Assembly (NCBI GenBank): GCA_964436865.1
Contig: CAYTFK010000163.1
Location: 1-15,062 of the forward strand
Reading direction: 5' to 3'
Source of the DNA: JAXGPP01 sp964436865
Lineage (GTDB): Bacteria; Planctomycetota; Planctomycetia; Pirellulales; Thermoguttaceae
DNA length: 15,062 nt
Position 1 is the first letter of the stretch. Each line of letters begins with the position of its first letter. Below are positions 6,149 through 13,757 of this stretch, in pieces. The notes under the pieces were generated by a model. It saw nothing but the letters and a program-made list of their open reading frames with translations, did not search any database and had not been told where the DNA came from. The translations under genes and the position numbers were made by a program.

Positions 6149-7339
6149 ATGAAGTTCGATTTTGTGGTGGTGGGCGCCGGCTTGGCCGGCAGCGTGCTGA
6201 GCGAGCGGATTGCATCTCAGTTGCAGAAGAAGGTACTTTTGATCGAGAAGCGGAACCATATTGCAGGCAACTGCCACGACGCGTACGACGCTCAAGGCGT
6301 CCTCGTGCACCGCTATGGACCGCACATTTTCCATACCGCCAGCGAAGACGTGTGGCGTTATCTTTCGCAGTTCACCAACTGGAGGCACTACGAGCACCGC
6401 GTGCTGGCTTCGATCGACGGCAAGTTGGTGCCGGTGCCCTTTAACCTCGACTCGCTGAGGCTGCTTTATCCCGCGACGCTCGCCGTACGCCTGGAGCGGA
6501 AGCTGATCGGAAAATACGGGCTCGACAGCCGAGTGCCCCTGTTGACGCTTCGCGAGTCGCCCGACGACGAGCTCAGGGCGATGGCCGAATTCGTCTACAG
6601 GAAGGTGTTCCTCGGTTATACCCTGAAACAGTGGGGCTGCCGTCCTGAGGATGTGAGCCCTTCGGTAACTGCCCGAGTGCCGGTGGTAGTCTCGCGCGAC
6701 GATCGCTATTTTCATGATCGATACCAGGGCATTCCCAACGAAGGCTATACGAGGATGATCGAGCGAATGCTCGATCATGAGAACATCGCGATCATGCTGA
6801 ATGTCGATTGCCGTGACGTAGTGCATGCGACAAGCAGGGGATTGTCGCTCTTCGGCAGGAAGTTCTCCGGCACGTTGATCTATACCGGCCCAATCGACGC
6901 CTTCTTCAATTATCGGTTCGGTGCGCTTCCCTACCGGTCGCTGCATTTCGAATTCGAACACCACCCGCATTGCGAACGGTACCAGGCCACCGCCCAGGTG
7001 AACTATCCCAACAGCCAGGATTTCACTCGAATCACCGAATTCAAGCAGCTTACCGGGCAGCAGGCCTCCGGTACTACGGTCCTGCGAGAGTTCCCGCGGC
7101 CATACAACCCATCGGAATCACCGCACGAGATACCCTGCTATCCCGTCCCGAGCCCGGAGAACGAAGCCTTATATGAGCGATATCGCACCGAGGCGGGGAG
7201 ACTGTTGCAGGTGATCTTCGTGGGACGGCTGGCCGAGTACCGTTACTACAACATGGACCAGGTTGTGGCTCGGGCATTGATGGTGTTCGAGAAGAAGCTG
7301 AAATCATCGTCTGCACGTCCCGCGCGCCGGGCCGCATAG
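6149..7339 (+). CDS. glf: UDP-galactopyranose mutase
   Basis: Glf converts UDP-galactopyranose to UDP-galactofuranose, using reduced FAD as a nucleophile, in the cytoplasm. From the ATG at 6149 the product has 396 residues, close to the 370-400 usual for bacterial Glf. Visible signatures are the FAD-binding VVVGAGLAGS at residues 6-15, EKRNHIAGNCHD, GPHIFHT, VPVPFNLDSL, KVFLGYTLKQWG, HDRYQGIPNEGYT with its conserved arginine, YTGPIDAFFNYRFG, REFPRPYNP, and the C-terminal VGRLAEYRYYNMDQ that closes the FAD site. All parts are present, so the enzyme should be active. A TTG at 6134 could add five residues, but Glf proteins normally start right at the Rossmann strand. It is followed 39 bases later by a GT2 transferase that probably uses the product. 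Its presence is the strongest evidence that the polymer contains galactofuranose. Confidence 0.95.
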   Translation: MKFDFVVVGAGLAGSVLSERIASQLQKKVLLIEKRNHIAGNCHDAYDAQGVLVHRYGPHIFHTASEDVWRYLSQFTNWRHYEHRVLASIDGKLVPVPFNLDSLRLLYPATLAVRLERKLIGKYGLDSRVPLLTLRESPDDELRAMAEFVYRKVFLGYTLKQWGCRPEDVSPSVTARVPVVVSRDDRYFHDRYQGIPNEGYTRMIERMLDHENIAIMLNVDCRDVVHATSRGLSLFGRKFSGTLIYTGPIDAFFNYRFGALPYRSLHFEFEHHPHCERYQATAQVNYPNSQDFTRITEFKQLTGQQASGTTVLREFPRPYNPSESPHEIPCYPVPSPENEALYERYRTEAGRLLQVIFVGRLAEYRYYNMDQVVARALMVFEKKLKSSSARPARRAA

Positions 7340-7378
7340 CGAATGCCTTGGGAGTCATTGAGGAGAGGAGATGACTAG

Positions 7379-8350
7379 GTGGGGAAGGATCCCGGTCGAC
7401 CAACAATCTGCGCCGTCGTCGTGACGTACAACCGCCGCGACCTGCTGCTGCGTTGCCTGATGGCGGTCTATGGCCAAAGCTTGACTCCGGACGCGGTCTG
7501 CGTCGTCGACAATGCCTCGACCGACGGGACTGCCGCCGCGGTAGAGGACGCGGGATATCTCGCTCGCCAGTGGCACCGCGCTGATTCGCCCAACGACGAA
7601 CCTGCCCGAGCAAGGGAATGCGGTGGCCCACCGTGTATGCACTACCTGCGGATGGAACGCAACTCAGGCAGTGCGGGTGGTTTCCACGCCGGGATCAAGT
7701 GGGCGTATGAGTCGGGCTTCGATTGGGTATGGGTTCTCGACGACGACGGCTTTCCTGCGGCAGATTGCCTTGGGCGACTCCTGGAAGTTGCTGCGCGTGG
7801 TTTTGACTACCTAGCCCCGGACCTGCTCGATGAAGACGGCGACAGCCACTTTGCGGAGCGGTGGGCCTACGCGAGGACAGATGTAGCGGGCTTCTGCGGC
7901 GGCCCGTTTAATGCGATCCTTCTCAGCCGGACGCTGATCGGGGCGGTAGGATATCCGCTTCAGGCGATGTTCATCTGGGGCGACGAGTACGAATACACGG
8001 ACCGCATTGCCGAAGCCGGTTTTCCTCTTGTGACGGTGCGGGCGGCGAAGCACCATCATCGGCGTACGGCGGTCGATTTTCGCACCTGCACCCGGGGCTA
8101 TTACCTGGTGCGCAACAACATCTATCGAGCGCGGCTGTTTCGCGGGATCTCCTCCCCTTGGAAGCCGTTTGCCGCTGTCCGCGTCTACGCAGGTGTCCTG
8201 TACATCATCCGTTGCCTCGTGAGGATGCGATTTGCCGAGGCACTAACCGCCGCACGCGGCCTGGTCCGGGGATGTCTTGACCCGCTTGAGGAAGAACAGG
8301 TTGCTTGCTGCTGGTGGGGGGTCGAGACGTTCGGGGCACGTGCCGCCTGA
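7379..8350 (+). CDS. GT2 family glycosyltransferase, probable galactofuranosyltransferase
   Basis: The product has 323 residues from a GTG start, with AGGAG (7366-7370) 8 bases upstream. The GT-A fold begins with AVVVTYNRRDLLLRC (12-26) and VVDNASTDGT (42-51). The RNSGSAGGFHAG block (94-105) precedes the metal-binding WVWVLDDDG with Asp121-123. A glycine-rich NxGgaGGF element followed by a DDD motif is typical of the GlfT-like and rhamnosyltransferase-like GT2 branch. GGPFNAILLS and FIWGDEYEYTDRI fit the acceptor and catalytic-base region. A hydrophobic segment near FAAVRVYAGVLYIIRC may anchor it to the membrane. Placement directly after glf makes UDP-galactofuranose the best guess for the donor; this is inference from context and motif style, not proof. 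An ATG at 7371 between the Shine-Dalgarno and the GTG opens a 17-codon frame in another phase. Confidence 0.88.
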   Translation: MGKDPGRPTICAVVVTYNRRDLLLRCLMAVYGQSLTPDAVCVVDNASTDGTAAAVEDAGYLARQWHRADSPNDEPARARECGGPPCMHYLRMERNSGSAGGFHAGIKWAYESGFDWVWVLDDDGFPAADCLGRLLEVAARGFDYLAPDLLDEDGDSHFAERWAYARTDVAGFCGGPFNAILLSRTLIGAVGYPLQAMFIWGDEYEYTDRIAEAGFPLVTVRAAKHHHRRTAVDFRTCTRGYYLVRNNIYRARLFRGISSPWKPFAAVRVYAGVLYIIRCLVRMRFAEALTAARGLVRGCLDPLEEEQVACCWWGVETFGARAA

Positions 8351-8378
8351 CGAGAGAATCGCGCCTTACGAGACTTTC

Positions 8379-9839
8379 ATGGGAAGATTGCTTCGAAGTC
8401 CGCTGCTAATGGTGTGGATGGAGACCTTTGTCCGCATGGGCATGGGGCTGATCATCCTGCCGCTGGCGCTAATGAAGCTGCCTGCCCACGAAGTATCAAT
8501 CTGGCTCTTGTTCTGGACGCTCATGGGATTGGCGCTTCTGGCCGCGAGCGGCCTGCCGCCGACGTTGTTGCGGGCGGCTGCGTATTTCTGCGCGGGCGCG
8601 AACCATCTCCCAACCGGCTTTCCTGGCGACGGCTTACCGACATGCTGCGATTCGCCCAACTGGGATGCGATCCATCGCCTGATCACAACGTCGGGAGTAA
8701 TCTACCTCTTCATCACTGTCGCGTCGGCATTGCTGCTGGGAACACTTGGCGGCTTTTCGGTGTGGAACCTGATGTCGATGGCAGGGCACGAACGCCGGCT
8801 CTGGATGGCGTTCTTATTGCTCGTGGCGTGGGGCTGCGCGCAGGTTCAAAGCGACCGTTGGTCGGCGTTGCTGCAGGGCATGGGTGCCGTAACCGTCGCC
8901 AAGCGGATCGAATGCTCGTGTGGACTTGCAAGACTTGCCGTCAGCGCCGCGATGATCCTTGCTGATCAAGGCCTGCTGGGGATTACCAGCGGCAACTGCG
9001 CCGCGTCGCTGTTTGGCGTCGTGTTGATGCGCCGGGCCGTGGGACGTCGTACGAGGCAACCTGCTCGTGCGGCGTCCTTCGACGTGGAGATGTTCCGGGG
9101 GCTCTGGCCGAGCCTGTGGCGTCTGGGTGGCATGGCCTGGGCCGCCTTCTTCATTTACAACGGCGGGGCGCTGGTCATGGCACAGCTATCGGACGCTCGG
9201 CTGATCGCCTGCTACCTGCTGAGTCTACGGCTGGTGATGCTGCTGCAGCAGGTTGCGGCGGCGCCGGTCACGGCTTTCATGCCGCGAGTCATCAGCGCAT
9301 TGGCCCGGGGGGATCGCGTCGAGATTCGCCACTGGACTTCGCGAATCGTTGGACTCGCCGTGCTGATCTACGCCACGGGTTCTGCAGTGATGCTCACCGC
9401 AGGCAACGTCGCTCTGCAATGGGTGCGGGCCGATGCCCGTCTGGCTCCCACGCCGGTGCTGGTACTCCTCTGCTTGACGTATTTGATGGAAATGCATCAT
9501 TCCATTCATGTGGCCGTCTATGTAGGAACCAATCAGGTGCCCTTCTTCTGGCCGGCAGTTGTCTCTGCAGCAGCGATTGTCGTCCTGGCGGCACTGGCGG
9601 CTGGCCCGTGGGGCTTGTACGGCGTTGTGTTCGTTCAGGCACTCGTGCAGGCGGCCTGCAACAACTGGTATCCGGTCAGGCTGTCACTCCAACTCACCGG
9701 CTGGGCTTTCGGCGATTATCTCGCTTCGCTGCCACAGTCGATGCTTGAACTCGCGCGTGATCCCTTCGGCCGACAGGCGACCTTACGCGTGGTGGCCCGG
9801 CAGAAGCGTGCGCTGACGTGGGAGGGAACTGGATCGTGA
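8379..9839 (+). CDS. Wzx-like polysaccharide flippase (MVF/MATE-type membrane protein)
   Basis: From the ATG at 8379 the product has 486 residues and about 11-12 hydrophobic segments, for example GMGLIILPLALM, WLLFWTLMGLALLAASG, VIYLFITVASALLLGT, LWMAFLLLVAWG and AAIVVLAALAAG. Its length and hydrophobic pattern match lipid-linked oligosaccharide flippases, which move undecaprenyl-linked repeat units across the inner membrane. Planctomycete flippases often begin with a similar LLRSPLLMVW stretch. It sits between the GT2 gene and a polymerase-like gene, the expected Wzx-Wzy neighbourhood. The start is uncertain: a GTG at 8340 would overlap the previous stop and allow translational coupling, and a TTG at 8277 opens the same frame earlier, but neither has a strong ribosome-binding site. 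Assignment rests on topology and context; no catalytic motif exists for this family. Confidence 0.75.
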   Translation: MGRLLRSPLLMVWMETFVRMGMGLIILPLALMKLPAHEVSIWLLFWTLMGLALLAASGLPPTLLRAAAYFCAGANHLPTGFPGDGLPTCCDSPNWDAIHRLITTSGVIYLFITVASALLLGTLGGFSVWNLMSMAGHERRLWMAFLLLVAWGCAQVQSDRWSALLQGMGAVTVAKRIECSCGLARLAVSAAMILADQGLLGITSGNCAASLFGVVLMRRAVGRRTRQPARAASFDVEMFRGLWPSLWRLGGMAWAAFFIYNGGALVMAQLSDARLIACYLLSLRLVMLLQQVAAAPVTAFMPRVISALARGDRVEIRHWTSRIVGLAVLIYATGSAVMLTAGNVALQWVRADARLAPTPVLVLLCLTYLMEMHHSIHVAVYVGTNQVPFFWPAVVSAAAIVVLAALAAGPWGLYGVVFVQALVQAACNNWYPVRLSLQLTGWAFGDYLASLPQSMLELARDPFGRQATLRVVARQKRALTWEGTGS

Positions 9840-9882
9840 GTGAACCTGGCATGTGGATGAGTTCCGATCGCAGGGGAAGCCG

Positions 9883-11445
9883 ATGAGCCTTCGCGCGGCG
9901 TATTCGCGACCGGACCACTGGATCGGCGTGGACAATTACCGTCCAGCAGATCGCGGCCCGCAACTAGGCTCGCGGCGATCCCGGGAGGTGGCACGGGACG
10001 ATCTGCCCGCAGGCCTTCGCGGCACACTGGTGTGCGGACACGCCGCGTTGACCGTGCTGGCAGTGCTCTTGTTGGCATTCTGGCCGCCAGAAGGGTCGGC
10101 GAACGAGTTGTTTCTGGGGCTGATTCTGCTCTACAGCGCGGTGATTGCGGTACTGCTCCAGCGTCTTCACGGGCTATCGCAATTGTTCTCGGTTTACGGC
10201 ATCGCCACGTCGTTCACCTACGTCGCGTATTTCGTCAAGGTCGTGATCTACCTCGTCAATCCAGACTTCTTCTTCCCCGACTTCATCTCGTCAGGGTCTC
10301 CGCTCGGCCAGGCAACGGCCAACGAGTGGTGCGCGGCGTTTGGGTTCTTCCTCCTCGGGACAATGGGCATGACGCTAGGAGCCTACCTGGGCAGGAACTG
10401 GCGTCTGCCTGTGGGCGATGTCGCGGTTGACGCTAAGGGATCTTCGCGGCAAGGGCAGAAGCTCATCCCGCTTCTTGCACTCGGAATGGCGGCAGTCGTA
10501 GCTCGCTGGTTCGCAACGGCAATCCTGGGACTGGGCGCGCTCTATTCCGAGAACGACGTGGTGCTGGGATTTGCCGGAGTAGCAGGCGCCATCCAGTTGT
10601 CGACGCTTTGGGGCGGGCGGCTGATCGTAGCCACCGCCTGCGGGGCGGCGCTAGTGGCAGGCCGCTGGACCGCCGTTTGCATCGCACTGACGGAATTGCT
10701 CCTTTTCGGCTGCCTCAGCACGCTCTATACGGGCTCGAAGTCCGAGATACTGATTCCAATCTTGATCGTGGGCATCGTTACCGTTCATCTGCGGCCGAAA
10801 ATCGACCGGCAAATGTACCGGTTCCTCATGCTGGCGGCCGTCGCTGGCCTGCTGCTCATCGTGGTCATCTATCCGGCGTTTCACACCTATCGTTACATCC
10901 GACAGGAAGTGACGATCCAGTCGTACTTTGCCGAGTACGGCGCGCAGATGGAGGTCGGCCAGGGTCTCCAGCAGGTTACACGAAGGCTTACTGGCATGGA
11001 GGGGCTGGTGATCGCCACGACGTACCGCGCCTTGGGTTATCCCTCGCCGTCGCCGAGCCTGAAGTATGGCGACTTCTTCACCTACGACATGTGGGGAATT
11101 CCGACAAATATGGGAATCGGTCTGGAGATCGGGTTTTATGGAGGCACGCTGACGATAGGCGGGCCGCTGTGTCTGCTTGCGGCGTCGATCATCTTCGGGT
11201 TCATGTGCAGTCTCATCGACCATCTTGCCGAGCGCTTCTCCGCCCGAGTCGAGGCCCGCGAGGCGCTGCATGGTACGCTGGCGGTGTGGATGCTAGCCTT
11301 CCTACTGTTTTCGGGTGACCTTCTTGCAGGTGTCAAGGAGTTGTTCTGCATCGGCCTGGGTGCGACGGTAGTGCGTCTCGCGGCCGGAAAGCCGGTTGCC
11401 GCGGACGGCCTCGGTGTTCATGACTGTCTTCCGGAGTGCCCATAG
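9883..11445 (+). CDS. Wzy-like polysaccharide repeat-unit polymerase (multi-spanning membrane protein)
   Basis: The product has 520 residues from the ATG at 9883, which has AGGGGAA about 5 bases upstream. After a soluble N-terminus of about 50 residues there are roughly 10-12 hydrophobic segments, such as ALTVLAVLLLAFW, LFLGLILLYSAVIAVLL, FGFFLLGTMGMTLG and LMLAAVAGLLLIVVIYP. The motif TGSKSEILIPILIVGIV resembles the SGSRSE-type segment of oligosaccharide repeat-unit polymerases. A long loop between the last membrane segments (HTYRYIRQEV through the TRRLTGMEGL region) fits the large periplasmic loop typical of Wzy. Gene order after the flippase supports a polymerase that joins repeat units outside the membrane. 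An O-antigen ligase is the main alternative. A GTG at 9853 would add ten residues. The stop is directly followed by the next start. Confidence 0.7.
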   Translation: MSLRAAYSRPDHWIGVDNYRPADRGPQLGSRRSREVARDDLPAGLRGTLVCGHAALTVLAVLLLAFWPPEGSANELFLGLILLYSAVIAVLLQRLHGLSQLFSVYGIATSFTYVAYFVKVVIYLVNPDFFFPDFISSGSPLGQATANEWCAAFGFFLLGTMGMTLGAYLGRNWRLPVGDVAVDAKGSSRQGQKLIPLLALGMAAVVARWFATAILGLGALYSENDVVLGFAGVAGAIQLSTLWGGRLIVATACGAALVAGRWTAVCIALTELLLFGCLSTLYTGSKSEILIPILIVGIVTVHLRPKIDRQMYRFLMLAAVAGLLLIVVIYPAFHTYRYIRQEVTIQSYFAEYGAQMEVGQGLQQVTRRLTGMEGLVIATTYRALGYPSPSPSLKYGDFFTYDMWGIPTNMGIGLEIGFYGGTLTIGGPLCLLAASIIFGFMCSLIDHLAERFSARVEAREALHGTLAVWMLAFLLFSGDLLAGVKELFCIGLGATVVRLAAGKPVAADGLGVHDCLPECP

Positions 11446-12699
11446 ATGGCGAGAATCCTGTTCCTTGTCGACGAGCTTCCCGCACCGCCGCGAAACGGCG
11501 TGACGAACACTGCCTACCATCACCTGGCAGCGCTGCGAAAGGAGCATGACGTCAGCCTGCTGTGGCTTCGACCTGTGGGCGTGGCCCGGCGAGAAGAGCA
11601 ACTGGAGTTGAATCGCGCACTGGTTGAGAACCTATGGGTTCTGGATCTGGCCGCCGTGCCGAAAGGGCGCGCCGCATGGCAAGAAATCTCGGGGCATGCG
11701 CCCTACTTCGCCGCGGCGCCGTTTGACACGACCCATTGCTGCTCGTGCTTGGCCAACTACGACTGCGACGTCCTTTGGGCCGAGACGATACGGCCGTGGA
11801 GTTATGTCTCCGCCATCGAGCGGTGCCTGCCGGTCGATCGGCCACGGAAGAAGGTGGCGGCGATCAGCGATTCCCTGACGGCGCTGCTGCGGTCGCTCGG
11901 ACGCCACGTATTGACCAGACACTGGCCGCTGCGCACGCGGGCGACTAACGCCATTCAGTGGGTGCGCAGTTGGCACGCGGCACGCATGGAATCGAGGATT
12001 CTCGCCTCGGCCGACCACATCCTCGTTCAGACTCCGGTCGATCGCAGTTGGATCGCCAGGATCAGCGCTGGAGCGCTTGCAGGCAGGACGCACGTGGTCT
12101 CCAACGGCGTGAGCCCAACACTGCTTGCTGGCTCGCTTCCGGCCGAGGGAGTTGTGTTTGGACATGTCGGTCAGTTGTCGTCGCCGCTGTACGTTTCGAC
12201 TGTTGCCTGGATTCTCGACGATGTTCTGCCGGCGGTGCAGGCCCGCTGTCCGCGAACGGAGTTTTCTTTCCTAAGCGCCTCGCTTCCGGCCTCCATTTTG
12301 CGACGCACTATCAACCGCCCGAACGTGCACTACATCCCGTTCCTCGAAAATATCCGTGATTTCTACCGCCAGGTGCCGGTGCTTATCGTCCGCAGCGGGA
12401 AGAACTTCGGGCTGATCACGCGGACGTTGGAGGCGATGGCAGCGGGGGTCGTGGTGATCGGAGACCGGGGGGCATTCAATGGAATTCCACGATTCGCGGA
12501 CGGAACCCACGGATTCATTGCCGAGACCCGCAGCGAGGTTGTGCGAATCCTCGTGAGATTGTTCTCCGGTGAGATCTCGCGTTCCGCAGTGGCCGCAGCG
12601 GCAAGAACGATGATTGTCTCCGATTTCCAATGGGCGGAACGCTTCGAGAAGCTCCGAATGCTCGTTTGTGACAACGCCGAAACTCCTCTCGCAGCCTGA
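11446..12699 (+). CDS. GT-B glycosyltransferase, GT4-like with altered EX7E motif
   Basis: The product has 417 residues; its ATG abuts the TAG of the polymerase gene with no bases between, a sign of coupled translation. The N-terminal domain opens with RILFLVDELPAPPRNGVTNT (residues 3-22), the acceptor-side start of many GT4 transferases. The C-terminal nucleotide-sugar domain has HVVSNGVSP, VVFGHVGQLSS, VHYIPFLENI and RSGKNFGLITRTLEAMAAG. The usual EX7E motif keeps the second glutamate (Glu329) but has Phe at the first position (321), as in the group of sugar transferases with a GIxNKxLEAMAxG-like ending. A catalytic role is still likely, because that group has the same pattern. It would add one sugar to the lipid-linked repeat unit on the cytoplasmic face. 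Donor and acceptor are unknown. Confidence 0.85.
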   Translation: MARILFLVDELPAPPRNGVTNTAYHHLAALRKEHDVSLLWLRPVGVARREEQLELNRALVENLWVLDLAAVPKGRAAWQEISGHAPYFAAAPFDTTHCCSCLANYDCDVLWAETIRPWSYVSAIERCLPVDRPRKKVAAISDSLTALLRSLGRHVLTRHWPLRTRATNAIQWVRSWHAARMESRILASADHILVQTPVDRSWIARISAGALAGRTHVVSNGVSPTLLAGSLPAEGVVFGHVGQLSSPLYVSTVAWILDDVLPAVQARCPRTEFSFLSASLPASILRRTINRPNVHYIPFLENIRDFYRQVPVLIVRSGKNFGLITRTLEAMAAGVVVIGDRGAFNGIPRFADGTHGFIAETRSEVVRILVRLFSGEISRSAVAAAARTMIVSDFQWAERFEKLRMLVCDNAETPLAA

Positions 12700-12709
12700 C
12701 GAAAGCACA

Positions 12710-13708
12710 ATGGAGTTGCGCAACTTTCCCTTTATTGCTCAGACGCTACCGCTGGCGCGCGCCGCCAAATACGGCCTGCTCGGTTGGACCGCGCATCGCC
12801 GGACAGTCCGTTTCCGACCGGATCAGGATGAGCCGCTGTCGCCGGCTCCGGCATTCATCATCGGCTGCGGACGGTCAGGAACGACCCTTCTGGGGCAGAT
12901 CTTTGAGCGACATCCAGGCGTGCGTTACTACTTCGAGCCTTATCACGCATGGGCGGCCATCGATCCCTGGGCAGATGTTACCAATCTCTATTTCAATCTG
13001 CCAGCACGATTCGTGATGGAGTCTAACGACAGCAGTGAGGAAAAGGCGCGGCGATTCCGTCGCTTTTTCCGTGCAAGGCGTGCGGCGACGATGAAGTTAG
13101 TCGTGGAGAAGACCCCGCACAATGCGGTCCGCATCGGCTATATTGACGCGCTCGCTCCGGGCGCCAAGTTCATCCACTCGGTCCGTGACGGCGTCGACGT
13201 CGCTCGATCCATCTCTCGCCTCGCTACGACCAATCGCTATCGGATTACGGGGCGAACTTTGAACCAGTGGTGGGGAATTGAAGATGCGAAATGGAAGGCA
13301 ATCGTCCGCGACGGAACGCGAACCGGCTGTTTTGCGGCTGAGCTCTCGCAGTTGTACACCCACGAAGCCCGCGGCGCCTACGAGTGGTTGATCTCACAAG
13401 TGGAGGTCGATCGCCGACGCGACTTGCTGGGTGACCGGCTGTTCGAGCTGACTTACGATAGCCTCGTCCGGTCGCCCGCGACCGAGCTGCCAAAAATTTG
13501 CCGGTTCCTCGGGCTCGAGTGCTCCGACGAATGGTTGGGATGGGCAATGACCATTATAGACCGACCTAAGTCGCCTCCCTGTCGGGAAATCGTCTTGCCT
13601 CCGCGTATCTGCCGCGCGTTCAACCACTACCAGTCGCGGTGGCGGTTCAGCGGCCGAGCCCGGCCAGACGGCGTCCAGTCCAACTCCCGCAATGCCGCCG
13701 CAGCGTGA
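12710..13708 (+). CDS. PAPS-dependent sulfotransferase
   Basis: The product has 332 residues from the ATG at 12710, 10 bases after the previous stop. The 5'-phosphosulfate-binding loop is GCGRSGTTLL (52-61), followed by the FERHP typical of the family. The 3'-phosphate-binding motif is KFIHSVRDGVDVARSISR (153-170) with Arg159 and Ser167. A late LFELTYDSLVRSP and KICRFLGL region is the usual helix that completes the PAPS site. These match the Sulfotransfer_1/3 group, which moves sulfate from PAPS to hydroxyls on carbohydrates, lipids or peptides. Because it lies between two glycosyltransferases in a Wzx/Wzy cluster, the probable acceptor is a sugar of the repeat unit, sulfated before export. 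No transmembrane segment is obvious. A TTG at 12614 would give 32 more residues overlapping the previous gene and is unlikely. The family call is firm; the acceptor is inferred. Confidence 0.88.
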   Translation: MELRNFPFIAQTLPLARAAKYGLLGWTAHRRTVRFRPDQDEPLSPAPAFIIGCGRSGTTLLGQIFERHPGVRYYFEPYHAWAAIDPWADVTNLYFNLPARFVMESNDSSEEKARRFRRFFRARRAATMKLVVEKTPHNAVRIGYIDALAPGAKFIHSVRDGVDVARSISRLATTNRYRITGRTLNQWWGIEDAKWKAIVRDGTRTGCFAAELSQLYTHEARGAYEWLISQVEVDRRRDLLGDRLFELTYDSLVRSPATELPKICRFLGLECSDEWLGWAMTIIDRPKSPPCREIVLPPRICRAFNHYQSRWRFSGRARPDGVQSNSRNAAAA

Positions 13709-13757
13709 AAAGCTGAGAGGACACAGTCGGCCAGCCGAATCCGACCGCGCATGCCGT

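Noticed and set aside
6098..6970. Minus-strand open frame of 290 codons opposite glf
   Set aside because: Glf is complete and well conserved on the plus strand; the antisense product is low-information and has no domain.
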